A program made the position numbers and the translations under genes. The notes under the pieces were generated by a model, which was not told where the DNA came from, ran no database searches, and was given only the letters and a program-made list of their open reading frames with translations. Below, in pieces: positions 1 through 8,270 of a stretch of DNA of 64,000 nt. Source of the DNA: Thermococcus radiotolerans (GTDB lineage Archaea; Methanobacteriota_B; Thermococci; Thermococcales; Thermococcaceae). Every line of letters starts with the position of its first letter. Positions within the stretch are counted from its first letter, which is position 1. The stretch lies in NCBI RefSeq assembly GCF_002214565.1, contig NZ_CP015106.1, forward strand, positions 62,001-126,000, written 5' to 3'.

Positions 1-384
1 AGCACCGGGATACTTCTCCAGCAGGTCGAGGATTATTTCAACGTCGCGCGGGCTCTTCAGGTGGTGAACCTCAAGCACGCGGTTATCGGCGACGACGCTC
101 AGGCCGGGCCTCTCACCGGGGTCAATGGCTATGTATACCCTTTTAAACCTCTCCCTCCCTTCGAGCTTGGCGAGCAGTTCGTCTATGAAGTTCTCGTTCC
201 TCACGACCACCTTGACCGGGAAATCTACTCTGTCGTAGTCCGCCTCGCTCGTCAGGACGACCTCGACGTCGAAGGGTATTTTATCCCCTACCCTAAGGCT
301 ATGGAATGGTATGCGGTACTCCTTCAGCACCTTTGTCGCCAGGTAGTAAACCCTGGCGTCACTTGTTACGATGGCTACCCTCAT
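1..384 (-). CDS. Conserved archaeal protein with RNase H/RuvC-like motif (partial)
   Basis: The gene is cut by the left window edge, leaving the first 128 codons from an ATG at 384. The N-terminus (MRVAIVTSDARVYYLATK) looks like a small alpha/beta domain. Around residues 88-100 is IAIDPGERPGLSVV, the Asp-Pro-Gly strand typical of RuvC/RNase H-fold nucleases, here preceded by hydrophobic residues. I infer a nuclease-like or resolvase-like fold, but the rest of the active site lies outside the window, so the function is open. It is divergent from the acidic-peptide gene at 515. Confidence 0.6.
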   Translation of the reverse strand, partial: MRVAIVTSDARVYYLATKVLKEYRIPFHSLRVGDKIPFDVEVVLTSEADYDRVDFPVKVVVRNENFIDELLAKLEGRERFKRVYIAIDPGERPGLSVVADNRVLEVHHLKSPRDVEIILDLLEKYPGA

Positions 385-475
385 GGTTTCTGATACGTCT
401 CCACAATTAAAAACCTTTCTAACCGTTCTAATCAAAAATTTTGGCCACGAAAGGCTTCGATTCTGTGGAAAAAAG

Positions 476-482
476 TTTATAA
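476..482 (+). promoter_or_regulatory. TATA box of the acidic-peptide gene
   Basis: TTTATAA lies in an A-rich stretch 33 nt before the ATG at 515. The expected initiation point about 25 nt downstream leaves a short leader that contains the GGGGG ribosome binding site at 504-508. This supports the short 50-residue reading over any longer start upstream. Confidence 0.6.
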
Positions 483-514
483 GCCATTATTGGCAAGTAG
501 AAAGGGGGATACGG

Positions 515-667
515 ATGCAGCCTCCTAAGAAAAAGAAGAAGGTCGAGGAGTTTGAGGAGGAGCTCTTCGAGGAAGAGGAGGAGTGGGAACTCGAAGAGGA
601 CTGGGAGGATGAGGATTGGGAAGAGGAGTGGGAGGAGGAAGACTGGGAAGAGGAGGAAGAGTGGTGA
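515..667 (+). CDS. Very acidic 50-residue Trp-rich peptide
   Basis: A 50-residue protein starts with five consecutive lysines (residues 5-9) and then is almost only Glu, Asp and Trp: 26 Glu, 4 Asp, and Trp at 24, 30, 35, 39, 44 and 50. The start is chosen because a good ribosome binding site (504-508) and a TATA box (476-482) precede it, and because the coding frame upstream crosses the promoter. The composition suggests a disordered or single-helix polyanion that could bind basic proteins or metal ions. I do not recognise a family and assign no function. The serine-rich reading on the opposite strand is a shadow. Confidence 0.65.
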   Translation: MQPPKKKKKVEEFEEELFEEEEEWELEEDWEDEDWEEEWEEEDWEEEEEW

Positions 668-694
668 GTTAAACGTTTTCTTTTACGCAACCCA

Positions 695-700
695 TTTATA
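695..700 (+). promoter_or_regulatory. TATA box of moeA
   Basis: TTTATA within CCCATTTATAGAAC, 31 nt before the moeA ATG. A GGTGAT ribosome binding site follows at 722-727. Confidence 0.5.
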
Positions 701-731
701 GAACGGAGTTCTCTTTTCTCCCGGTGATAGA

Positions 732-1934
732 ATGGCGTTCCTGAAGGTCGTTTCCCTGGAGAAAGCTCTCCAAGTCATAAACTCATTTCCCTTGGAGCCA
801 GAAATCGAAAGCGTTCCTCTGAGCGAGGCCCTGGGCAGGGTTTTAGCCGAGGACGTGACATCACCGATAAACGTCCCGCCCTTCGACCGCGCCACGGTCG
901 ACGGCTACGCCGTAAGGGCTGAAGACACCTTCATGGCGAGCGAGAGTGAGCCGATTAGACTGAAGGTCGTTGGGGAGATAAACGCTGGGGACACTCCAGC
1001 GATAGAGCTCAAGCCCGGCGAGAGCGTTTACATCTCCACGGGCGCGCCCCTGCCCAGGAATGCCGATGCGGTTATACAATTCGAGGACGTGAACAGGGAT
1101 GGAGAGGAGGTCGTCATCTACAAGCCGGCCTACCCGGGTCTCGGCGTCATGAAGGCCGGAACTGACATCCCGAGGGGGAAGACCATTCTCAAACGCGGAA
1201 CGAGGCTGACCTTCAAGGACACCGCGCTTCTCTCGGCGGTCGGTTTCTCGGAAGTCAAAGTCTTCAGGAAGCCCAAGGTTGCCGTGATAAGCACCGGAAA
1301 CGAAGTGGTTCTTCCCGGGACTGAGCTGAGGTACGGGCAGATATACGACATAAACGGCCGCGCCATAGTGGACGCGGTCAGGGAGCTCGGTGGCGAGGCT
1401 CTCTTCCTCGGCATAGCCAGGGACGACCGTGAGAGCCTCAAGGCGCTCATCGAGAAGGGAATCGAGTGCTGCGACATGGTAATCCTCAGCGGTGGTGCGA
1501 GCGGTGGAATAAGGGACCTGACCAGCTCAATAATCGAGGAGCTCGGCGAGATAAAGATTCACGGCATAGCGATTCAGCCGGGTAAGCCGACGATAATCGG
1601 CCTGATCAACGGAAAGCCGGTCTTTGGTCTGCCTGGATATCCAACCAGCTGTCTGACCAACTTCACCCTGCTCGTTGCGCCGCTCCTAAGAAAGCTTCTC
1701 GGAAGGGAGAGCGAGATCAGAAAGGTCAGGAAGAAGCTCGCCCACAAGGTCTTCTCCGTCAAGGGCAGGCGTCAGTTCCTGCCGGTCAGGATAGAGGGCG
1801 AAAAAGCCCTACCCATACTCAAGGGCAGCGGCGCGGTCACGAGCTTCGTGGATGCCGACGGTTTCATCGAGGTTCCAGAGAACGTTGAAATACTTCCGGC
1901 GGGGGAGGAAGTAGAAGTTACGTTCTTTGGATGA
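732..1934 (+). CDS. moeA: Molybdopterin molybdenumtransferase MoeA
   Basis: A 400-residue protein with the full MoeA layout: an N-terminal linker domain carrying PPFDRATVDGYAVRAED (about 49-65), a central MoCF/MPT-binding domain beginning VAVISTGNEVV (about 180) with SGGASGG and GLPGYP, and a C-terminal beta domain ending in FFG. MoeA inserts molybdenum or tungsten into adenylated molybdopterin. In Thermococcales the metal is expected to be tungsten, used by aldehyde:ferredoxin oxidoreductases; this is family knowledge. GGTGAT sits at the right distance from the ATG. It is followed by a hairpin and T-run, so it is probably monocistronic. Confidence 0.95.
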   Translation: MAFLKVVSLEKALQVINSFPLEPEIESVPLSEALGRVLAEDVTSPINVPPFDRATVDGYAVRAEDTFMASESEPIRLKVVGEINAGDTPAIELKPGESVYISTGAPLPRNADAVIQFEDVNRDGEEVVIYKPAYPGLGVMKAGTDIPRGKTILKRGTRLTFKDTALLSAVGFSEVKVFRKPKVAVISTGNEVVLPGTELRYGQIYDINGRAIVDAVRELGGEALFLGIARDDRESLKALIEKGIECCDMVILSGGASGGIRDLTSSIIEELGEIKIHGIAIQPGKPTIIGLINGKPVFGLPGYPTSCLTNFTLLVAPLLRKLLGRESEIRKVRKKLAHKVFSVKGRRQFLPVRIEGEKALPILKGSGAVTSFVDADGFIEVPENVEILPAGEEVEVTFFG

Positions 1935-1972
1935 GTTGGCAGCGCGCCAACCGACGCATCAAAACCTTTTTT
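1935..1972 (+). terminator. Hairpin plus T-run after moeA
   Basis: Directly after the moeA stop, GTTGGC (1935-1940) pairs perfectly with GCCAAC (1946-1951) around a 5-nt loop, and TTTTTT follows at 1967-1972. The T-run may also serve as part of the serS promoter region. Confidence 0.45.
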
Positions 1973-2007
1973 AAACTCCTTCACCTTCTTTCCCCAGGTG
2001 AAAGGCT

Positions 2008-3375
2008 ATGCTGGACATAAAGCTCATCCGTGAAAATCCCGACCTCGTTAAGGGCGACCTCATAAAGCGCGGCGAGCTTGAGAAGCTCAAGTGGATAGAC
2101 GAGATTCTGGAGCTCGACAGGAAGTGGCGCGAGAACCTGAAGAGGATAAACGCCCTCAGGAAGGAGCGCAACCAGCTTGCCGTCCAGATAGGCAAGCGCA
2201 AGAAGGCGGGAGAGCCGATAGACGATTTGCTGGCTAAAAGCAACGAGATAGTCAAGCAGATCGAGGAACTTGAGAAAGAGGTTGAAGAGCTGAGGAAGCA
2301 GATAGACTACTACCTCTGGCGCCTGCCGAACATCACCCACGAGAGCGTTCCCATAGGTAAGGACGACAGCGAGAACGTTCCAATAAGGTTCTGGGGTAAG
2401 GCCCGCGTTTGGGAGGGCTTCCTTGAGAGCTTTAAGGAGCAGAGCCTCGGAAAGATGGAGTACGAAGTCCTCGACTGGAGGCCGAGGCTCCACGTTGACA
2501 TGCTTGAACTCCTGCGCGGTGCCGACCTTGAGAGGGCCGCCAAGGTCAGTGGTGCAAGGTTCTACTACCTCATGAACGAGCTGGTTATCCTCGACTTAGC
2601 ATTGCTCCGCTTCGCCCTCGACAAGCTCATCGAGAAGGGCTTCGTCCCAGTCATACCGCCCTATATGGTCAGGCGCTTTGTTGAGGAAGGCGTCACGAGC
2701 TTCGGGGACTTCGAGGACGTTATCTACAAGGTCGAGGGTGAGGACCTCTACCTCATCCCGACGGCCGAGCACCCGCTTGCCGGCCTTCACGCCAACGAGA
2801 TAATCGAGGGGAAGGACTTGCCCCTCCTCTACGTCGGCGTTAGCCCCTGCTTCAGGAAGGAGGCCGGAACGGCAGGAAAGGACACGAAGGGAATCTTCCG
2901 CGTTCACCAGTTCCACAAGGTCGAGCAGTTCGTCTATGCGAAGCCCGAGGAGAGCTGGGAGTGGCACGAGAAGCTCATCCAGAATGCGGAGGAAATATTC
3001 CAGGAGCTTGGGATTCCCTACCGCGTTGTGAACATCTGCACCGGCGATCTGGGATACGTTGCGGCAAAGAAGTACGACATCGAGGCCTGGATGGCCGGCC
3101 AGGGCAAGTTCAGGGAGGTTGTCAGCGCGAGCAACTGCACCGAGTGGCAGGCGAGAAGGCTGAACATCCGCTACCGCGACAAGACCCACGAGAAGCCCAA
3201 GTTCCTCCACACTCTCAACTCGACTGCCATAGCGACGTCGAGGGCGATAGTGGCGATACTCGAGAACTTCCAGACGGAAGAGGGCGTCGTGAAGCTCCCG
3301 AGGGCGATCTGGAAGTACACGGGCTTCAAGGAGATACTGCCGGCCCACATGAAGGAACGCTGCTGCCAGGATTGA
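2008..3375 (+). CDS. serS: Seryl-tRNA synthetase
   Basis: A 455-residue class II aminoacyl-tRNA synthetase of the common (not methanogen-type) form. It starts with the typical MLDIKLIRENPDLVKGDL, then a long antiparallel coiled-coil tRNA-binding arm (about 30-110). The catalytic core carries class II motif 2 (FRKEAGTAGKDTKGIFRVHQ region, about 290-310) and motif 3 with TSRAIVAILEN near residue 411. It charges tRNA-Ser with serine in the cytoplasm. An AGGTGA ribosome binding site precedes the ATG. A pyrimidine-rich stretch after the stop (about 3380-3402) may end transcription. Confidence 0.97.
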   Translation: MLDIKLIRENPDLVKGDLIKRGELEKLKWIDEILELDRKWRENLKRINALRKERNQLAVQIGKRKKAGEPIDDLLAKSNEIVKQIEELEKEVEELRKQIDYYLWRLPNITHESVPIGKDDSENVPIRFWGKARVWEGFLESFKEQSLGKMEYEVLDWRPRLHVDMLELLRGADLERAAKVSGARFYYLMNELVILDLALLRFALDKLIEKGFVPVIPPYMVRRFVEEGVTSFGDFEDVIYKVEGEDLYLIPTAEHPLAGLHANEIIEGKDLPLLYVGVSPCFRKEAGTAGKDTKGIFRVHQFHKVEQFVYAKPEESWEWHEKLIQNAEEIFQELGIPYRVVNICTGDLGYVAAKKYDIEAWMAGQGKFREVVSASNCTEWQARRLNIRYRDKTHEKPKFLHTLNSTAIATSRAIVAILENFQTEEGVVKLPRAIWKYTGFKEILPAHMKERCCQD

Positions 3376-3420
3376 TGCGTTCTTTTTCATCTCTTATCTT
3401 CTTGCACTCGTTGGACGGTA

Positions 3421-3454
3421 TGCAGTACAAGGGTTTATAAAGGATTGTACTGTA
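3421..3454 (+). promoter_or_regulatory. Inverted repeat flanking the TATA box of the first DUF4143-type ATPase
   Basis: CAGTACAA (3423-3430) and TTGTACTG (3445-3452) are a perfect 8-bp inverted repeat with a 14-bp spacer, and the spacer contains the TATA box TTTATAA (3434-3440). The outer bases extend the symmetry (TGCAGTACAA against TTGTACTGTA). A protein bound here would cover the promoter. The half-site core TACAGTA recurs in the promoter of the second ATPase of this family at 59579-59633. Confidence 0.6.
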
Positions 3455-3472
3455 TATAGTCCACGATGAGTC

Positions 3473-4729
3473 ATGATTGAGAGAGAAACCTGGGCCGAGA
3501 TCGTTCTCGACTACCGTTCGCTTCCTTTCGAGGGGATAGAGAGGGAAATAGAGGTAAAAGTTCCCAACACCCAGATGGCTGTGGCAATAATCGGGCCGAG
3601 GAGAGTTGGCAAGACTTACCTCATGCGCCAGATTATTGAGGAACTTAGATCGGAGGGTGTCCCTGAGGAGAGCATCGCCTACGTAAACCTCGAAGATCCC
3701 AGGCTCGTTGGAGCTTCCCTTGAGGATTTGATGACCCTGCTCGAAGTCCTAAGGGAGATGGGCGGGGAAAAGCTCCACATCTTTCTCGACGAGGTCCAGG
3801 TAGCTGAGGGCTGGGAGCGCTTCGTCCGCTACCTCCTCGACACCGGTCATATGGTCTTTATTTCCGGCTCTTCTTCAAAGCTCCTCTCGAAGGAGATAGC
3901 GACCCAACTTAGAGGACGCTCCATAGCGGTTCGCGTTTTTCCCTTCTCGTTTCGGGAGGTTTTGAGGGCAAAGAGATTCCCGCTTAAGCGTTATCTTTCG
4001 AGTAGCGAGAAGGCGAGACTCAGGGTGCTCCTCGGGGAGTATCTCGAATGGGGAGGCTACCCCGAAGTCGTGCTGAACCCCCAAGTGAAAATTGAAGTCC
4101 TAAAGGGAATCCTTGACCTCGCAATATACCGCGACATCGTGGAGCGCTGGGAAGTCAGAAACGTCTCCGCTTTACGGCTGCTCCTGAAAGTCCTCGCCCG
4201 CTCAAGCCACATTACGCTCACCAAGGCCTACTCAACTATGAAAAGCCTCGGAATATCGATAGGCAAGGGGACTCTCTCTGATTACTTCGAATACTTGGGT
4301 GATGCTTTCATACTGCATCGCCTTCCTCCCTATGTGAAATCCTACAAGAAGGCCGAACTACTTGGCTTCAAGCCCTACCTTATTGATAACGGCCTCCTTC
4401 GTATTATGGGGGTCAAGGACAGAGGGAGGTTGCTCGAAAACCTTGTCATGGTCGAGCTTTTGAGGAGGGGCTTTGAGCCGGGAGAAGATCTGTTCTACGT
4501 CCCTGGAGATGGATGGGAGGTCGATTTCCTGGCTGGAGACGAGCTAATTCAAGTTAGCTATGAGCTCCATTCGCTCAACAGGGAGCGCGAGCTTGGGACA
4601 CTCCGGAAGGCTGAGAAGAAAATTGACGCTGAAAAGCTCACAGTCATAACTTTCACGGATAAAGAGAGCATTAAGCTGAACGAAAAGAGAATTGAGGTCA
4701 TCCCGCTCCACGAGTGGCTCCTTCGCTAA
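3473..4729 (+). CDS. P-loop ATPase, AAA_14/DUF4143 type (copy 1)
   Basis: A 418-residue protein with Walker A GPRRVGKT at 41-48, Walker B LHIFLDEVQ at 101-109, and a sensor-like ISGSSSKLLSKEIATQLRGR segment near 135. This is followed by a helical winged region and a C-terminal restriction-endonuclease-like part with VDFLAGDELIQVSYEL. That is the layout of the archaeal ATPases with AAA_14 and DUF4143 domains, whose role is unknown; such genes are often lineage-specific and mobile. The ATG is chosen because it follows a TATA box by about 33 nt. The promoter carries an inverted repeat. Its stop overlaps the convergent nucleotidyltransferase by 4 nt. A second, diverged copy lies at 58263-59579. 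Confidence 0.85.
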   Translation: MIERETWAEIVLDYRSLPFEGIEREIEVKVPNTQMAVAIIGPRRVGKTYLMRQIIEELRSEGVPEESIAYVNLEDPRLVGASLEDLMTLLEVLREMGGEKLHIFLDEVQVAEGWERFVRYLLDTGHMVFISGSSSKLLSKEIATQLRGRSIAVRVFPFSFREVLRAKRFPLKRYLSSSEKARLRVLLGEYLEWGGYPEVVLNPQVKIEVLKGILDLAIYRDIVERWEVRNVSALRLLLKVLARSSHITLTKAYSTMKSLGISIGKGTLSDYFEYLGDAFILHRLPPYVKSYKKAELLGFKPYLIDNGLLRIMGVKDRGRLLENLVMVELLRRGFEPGEDLFYVPGDGWEVDFLAGDELIQVSYELHSLNRERELGTLRKAEKKIDAEKLTVITFTDKESIKLNEKRIEVIPLHEWLLR

Positions 4730-5430
4730 ACCCCTCCGTGCTCCCTCACTTTTTTCCTGACGTTCGGGTCGCGGTCGGCTATCACCTTTAGGGCCTCCTC
4801 AAAGCTCATCCAGTCGGGAACTTCCTCGTTGATGTAGATTCCGGTTCTCCCGATGCTGTCCCTCCTCGTCAGGACGTGGACGCGCTCGGTAACGATGTCG
4901 ATGCTCACGCCGAGGATTTTTGCAACCTCACTCTCCCTTCCCACGACTTCCCTCTCGATGTGCCCCCTTTCGGTGGGGACTATGAGTATCAGCTTCTTGT
5001 TCACCCCGGGGACGCGCTGCCTGGTCTTCACGCCCCATGTGTCTATCATCCCGCCCCATCTGTAAAACTCAAGCTCCCTGTTCGTGGGCTCGATCAACGG
5101 GAAGGTGACCGTCGTTTCCTCGTCTATCTCGATGACGCCCTTGATGAGGTGCCACGGGGTTGCCATGACTATCTTCCTTCTGCTCACGAGTCCCTCAAGG
5201 GCGAGCTCGATGAGGTAGCTCGGCACCCGGTAGGGGATGAAGATGTCTATGTCGCTGTCCCGTCTGACGTCTCCCCTGGCGACACTACCGTAGAGCTGGG
5301 GGTCGAACTGGCCCAGTCTTTCCATTATTCCCAGCGCTTTCTCCCGCTTCTCCCAGAGGTAGCGCCACCTCTTCGGTGAATAGACAACCTCCCTCTCGTC
5401 CCAAACGCGAACAACCTTTTCCCTCGGCAT
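4726..5430 (-). CDS. Nucleotidyltransferase, DNA polymerase beta superfamily
   Basis: A 234-residue protein with the nucleotidyltransferase signature LYGSVARGDVRRDSDIDIF (about 46-64), that is GS-X10-DxD with both metal-binding aspartates present. The remainder is unfamiliar: a segment with TPWHLIKGVIEIDEETTVTFPLIEPTN and a C-terminal helical part that may bind nucleic acid. The substrate is unknown; relatives transfer a nucleotide to antibiotics, RNA or proteins. Unlike the MNT gene at 24724, no HEPN partner is next to it and it is longer than minimal MNT proteins. The ATG at 5430 is supported by divergence from the gene at 5512. Confidence 0.75.
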   Translation of the reverse strand: MPREKVVRVWDEREVVYSPKRWRYLWEKREKALGIMERLGQFDPQLYGSVARGDVRRDSDIDIFIPYRVPSYLIELALEGLVSRRKIVMATPWHLIKGVIEIDEETTVTFPLIEPTNRELEFYRWGGMIDTWGVKTRQRVPGVNKKLILIVPTERGHIEREVVGRESEVAKILGVSIDIVTERVHVLTRRDSIGRTGIYINEEVPDWMSFEEALKVIADRDPNVRKKVREHGGV

Positions 5431-5474
5431 CGAGCTAAGCTCGACCGGAACGTTTAAAGCCCTACCGATAGCGT

Positions 5475-5482
5475 TTTATATA
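5475..5482 (+). promoter_or_regulatory. TATA box upstream of the SecB-like gene
   Basis: TTTATATA lies 30 nt upstream of the ATG at 5512, with a GGTGGTGA ribosome binding site between them. Confidence 0.5.
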
Positions 5483-5511
5483 GCTGGAACCAGTTTTGGG
5501 TGGTGAAAGAA

Positions 5512-5940
5512 ATGCCAGTGCTGGGATTCAACGTAACCAAAATAGAGCTCGAGAGGGTTACCCTCGCGGTGCCCCAGGGCCAGATAGAGGTCAGGCTCTC
5601 CCCCAAGGTTAAAGAGATGCGCCTCGGGGAGATACGCACTCCCACGGGGAAGATGAACGGAATAGAGATACTCTTCAGGTACGAGATTGATTACAACCCT
5701 AGGATCGCCCAGGGTGCGATTGAGGGTGTGATACTCTACGTTCCGCCCCAGAAGGATAAAATGGACGAGATACTGAACCTCTGGGAAGATGAGAAAAAGA
5801 TAGACTCCCTGACCTTCGCGGAGGTCGTCAACTTCATAACCAAGGAGATTTCCCCGATCCTCATGCTGATGGCCAAGGAGATGCGCCTGCCCTACCACAT
5901 ACCCCTTCCGAGGGTTGAGGTCAAGCCTCAGCCCCAGTGA
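5512..5940 (+). CDS. Conserved archaeal protein, possible SecB-like fold
   Basis: A 142-residue protein. The ATG at 5512 is preferred over in-frame GTG codons at 5500-5505 because those lie in the GGTGGTGA ribosome binding site. The pattern is four predicted beta strands (about 5-85), then a charged helix, and a C-terminal helix followed by LPYHIPLPRVEV. This order, and the run ISPILMLMAKEM before LPYHIPLP, resembles the end of bacterial SecB (a helix beginning LFPYAREV, then FPxLxLxPVNF). An archaeal SecB-like protein is known in Methanocaldococcus (MJ0357). The similarity is by eye only; a structure prediction would decide. Confidence 0.6.
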   Translation: MPVLGFNVTKIELERVTLAVPQGQIEVRLSPKVKEMRLGEIRTPTGKMNGIEILFRYEIDYNPRIAQGAIEGVILYVPPQKDKMDEILNLWEDEKKIDSLTFAEVVNFITKEISPILMLMAKEMRLPYHIPLPRVEVKPQPQ

Positions 5941-5957
5941 TCCTTTCCCTTCTTCCT

Positions 5958-7145
5958 TTAATGATATATTCCCTCAGCCTCGTGGATTCTGTTCGCGGCC
6001 TCTTTGAGACCCTCCCTCATCATGGCGTTCTCGGCCAGCTCCAGCGCCCGCAGGTAGGCCTTCTTGTTGAAGTAGTACTCAACGGTCTCTATATCCGCCA
6101 GAACTTCCTCCGATCCTGTGGATGCCGCGAACTGCTTGAGCGCGGCTATGCGGACCCTGACGCGGAACCTGAGGTCGCTCTTGGTCTCCAGAACGCTCTT
6201 GTAAGCCTCCATGGCCTCGTTGAGCTTGCCCATCCCGATGAGGGCTTCAGTTAGCTCGGTGAGCTTCTCAGCGGCCATCTCATCGTCTCCCTTGGCCCTG
6301 TAGGAGCTCACTATCTGGTAGAGCATCCTCGCGGTGTTGAGTCCGATGAGCTTGGCCCGGCTGAAGTTCTTCGCGAGCAGATAGGCGTACTGAGCCTTCA
6401 CGAGGCAGCTAGTCGTCCCGTCGAGGTCTCCGCGGGAGTAGGCTATCTTGCTCGCCTTCTCGAAGTTCTTGGCGGCGGTGTCCATCATCTCGATGAAGTG
6501 GATGTCGTAGCCGAATATTGCCCGGATAAAGCCTGCGAGCCGGTAGAACGCCTCCGCTGCGCCCTTGGCGTCGCCCTTCTCCAGCCTGCCCTCGGCAATC
6601 TGACCGTAGAGGGTTATCAGGGTCTCGGCGAGCCTTCTGTAGGACTCAACGTCGTTTATGGTCCTGTAGTAACGGTAGGCCGCCTCGTACGCCCTTATGG
6701 CCATCGGTATGTCATCGTTGTCCTGGTAGGAGTTACCCAGGTCCTCGTAGATGGCCGCGAACTCCTCTGCGTACTTCATCAGGTTCTTCTCATCGTTAAG
6801 CGTCATGAAAATCTCAAGGACGTTTGAGCAGTACTCATCGAGAATATCGAGGTCAACCTCGGCCCGGGAGATTTCCTCCTCTATGAGGTCGATATACAGG
6901 TAAGCACTCTTCAGGAGGGAGGGACGGGCCTTCTCAATGGCCTTCGTCTTTTTGAGAAGAACGTATCCCAGGTACTTGTAAAGCCTCGCGGCGTCCTCCG
7001 TTTTACCTTCTTCCTCATAGCCTTTAGCGGCGCGAAGGACCAATTTGAGCCCATCCTTGATTCTTCCCTCATTGAGCCTCTTGAAGGCGAGCTGTTCTAG
7101 CTCTTCTGGTCCCTCTAGCCCGACGTTCGCTGGCAAATTTCTCAC
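5958..7145 (-). CDS. Helical-repeat (TPR/SNAP-like) protein
   Basis: A 395-residue, all-helical protein made of repeated helix pairs of roughly 35-40 residues with TPR-like spacing of small and aromatic residues (for example AARLYKYLGYVLLKK, AYEAAYRYYRTINDV, AAEAFYRLAGFIRAI). No signal peptide, membrane segment or enzyme motif is seen. It is probably a scaffold for protein-protein contacts, reminiscent of alpha-SNAP-type helical solenoids; the partner is unknown. The start is a GTG at 7145; an upstream ATG at 7152 is out of frame. It is the last gene of the minus-strand run that includes sua5. Confidence 0.7.
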   Translation of the reverse strand: MRNLPANVGLEGPEELEQLAFKRLNEGRIKDGLKLVLRAAKGYEEEGKTEDAARLYKYLGYVLLKKTKAIEKARPSLLKSAYLYIDLIEEEISRAEVDLDILDEYCSNVLEIFMTLNDEKNLMKYAEEFAAIYEDLGNSYQDNDDIPMAIRAYEAAYRYYRTINDVESYRRLAETLITLYGQIAEGRLEKGDAKGAAEAFYRLAGFIRAIFGYDIHFIEMMDTAAKNFEKASKIAYSRGDLDGTTSCLVKAQYAYLLAKNFSRAKLIGLNTARMLYQIVSSYRAKGDDEMAAEKLTELTEALIGMGKLNEAMEAYKSVLETKSDLRFRVRVRIAALKQFAASTGSEEVLADIETVEYYFNKKAYLRALELAENAMMREGLKEAANRIHEAEGIYH

Positions 7146-7209
7146 CCCACATGATTCAAGTCCAGGGCTTGCTGGCTAAATTTAAGGGCTCGGGATATTT
7201 AAGCGTTGT

Positions 7210-8229
7210 CTATGCCCAGACTATTCTGTACCCTGCTGCCTTTCTCAGGCGGTTCATAACCGCGAATCCAAGGCCCCTCTCCTCGATGCCCTCGGCGATT
7301 ATCACGTCAACGCCCCTCTTATCGAGCTCCCTGAGCGCCCTGAAGAGGTTTCTCGCAACTTCCTCCTCGGTTTTCCCCAGGTGGAAGAACTCGTCCGCCT
7401 CGTACTTCTCCGTTGCCATGACCCCAACGCGCAGGCCCTTGGAACGATACTCCTCCACCAGCTCGGCTATCTTTCTCCTCACGTTTTCGCGCTTCCCCTC
7501 GACAACTATCACCTGCGCGCTGGGCGAGTAGTGCCTGTACTTCATGCCCGGCGAACGGGCGACGTCGACCAGCTTGCCCCTGACGGCGGGATGTATCTCG
7601 ACCTCCCCTATGACCTTCTCTATCTCCTCAAGGGGCAGGCCGCCGGGCCTCAGCAGGGTCGGTCTCTCCGAGCTGAGGTCTATAACCGTTGACTCGACCC
7701 CAATCTTCGTTTCGCCGCCGTCGATTATGCACTCGATTCTCCCGTAGAAGTCGTCTATCACGTGCTCCGCCAGCGTTGGGCTCGGCTTTCCGCTTATGTT
7801 TGCCGACGGCGCCGCAATCGGGGTGCTGGCCTTTATGAGGGCGAGTGCTATGGGGTGCGCCGGCATCCTCACCGCGACGGTATCGAGGCCGCCGGTGGTA
7901 ACGTACGGAACCTCCTCCCTCTTCGGCAGGACCATCGTCAGGGGCCCCGGCCAGAACCTCTCGGCGAGCAGCTTTGCCTCCCCTGGAATTTCTCCCGCGA
8001 GCTTTTTTAGGTCATCGAATTCTGCGATGTGAACTATGAGTGGATTGTCGGCCGGCCGTCCCTTGGCCTCAAAGATTCTCCTCACGGCGTTTTCGTTGAG
8101 CGCATCCGCCCCGAGACCGTATACCGTCTCGGTGGGAAATGCGACGAGCTTTCCCTCCAGTATGAACCTCGCGGCTATCCTTATCCCTCTCTCGTCAAGC
8201 CCATCTCGCATGTTGATTACTACCGTCAT
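7210..8229 (-). CDS. sua5: Threonylcarbamoyl-AMP synthase (Sua5)
   Basis: A 339-residue protein with an N-terminal YrdC domain (GKLVAFPTETVYGLGADA near 30, then PADNPLIVHI and SANISGKPSPT) and a C-terminal Sua5 Rossmann-like domain (about 215-339) joined by the conserved linker PGMKYRHYSPSAQV. The two-domain length separates Sua5 from the short TsaC/YrdC form. It makes threonylcarbamoyl-adenylate from threonine, bicarbonate and ATP, the first step of t6A37 tRNA modification; the KEOPS complex completes it and is not in this window. A GGTGAG ribosome binding site precedes the ATG. Confidence 0.95.
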   Translation of the reverse strand: MTVVINMRDGLDERGIRIAARFILEGKLVAFPTETVYGLGADALNENAVRRIFEAKGRPADNPLIVHIAEFDDLKKLAGEIPGEAKLLAERFWPGPLTMVLPKREEVPYVTTGGLDTVAVRMPAHPIALALIKASTPIAAPSANISGKPSPTLAEHVIDDFYGRIECIIDGGETKIGVESTVIDLSSERPTLLRPGGLPLEEIEKVIGEVEIHPAVRGKLVDVARSPGMKYRHYSPSAQVIVVEGKRENVRRKIAELVEEYRSKGLRVGVMATEKYEADEFFHLGKTEEEVARNLFRALRELDKRGVDVIIAEGIEERGLGFAVMNRLRKAAGYRIVWA

Positions 8230-8270
8230 TCTCTCACCAAGGATTCACCGAGAAGAGGCCGTTAAAAATG

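Noticed and set aside
487-690. Serine-rich open frame on the minus strand opposite the acidic peptide
   Set aside because: It is the complement of Glu/Asp codons (GAG/GAA read as CTC/TTC or Ser in this frame), has no ribosome binding site, and the plus strand has promoter and RBS.
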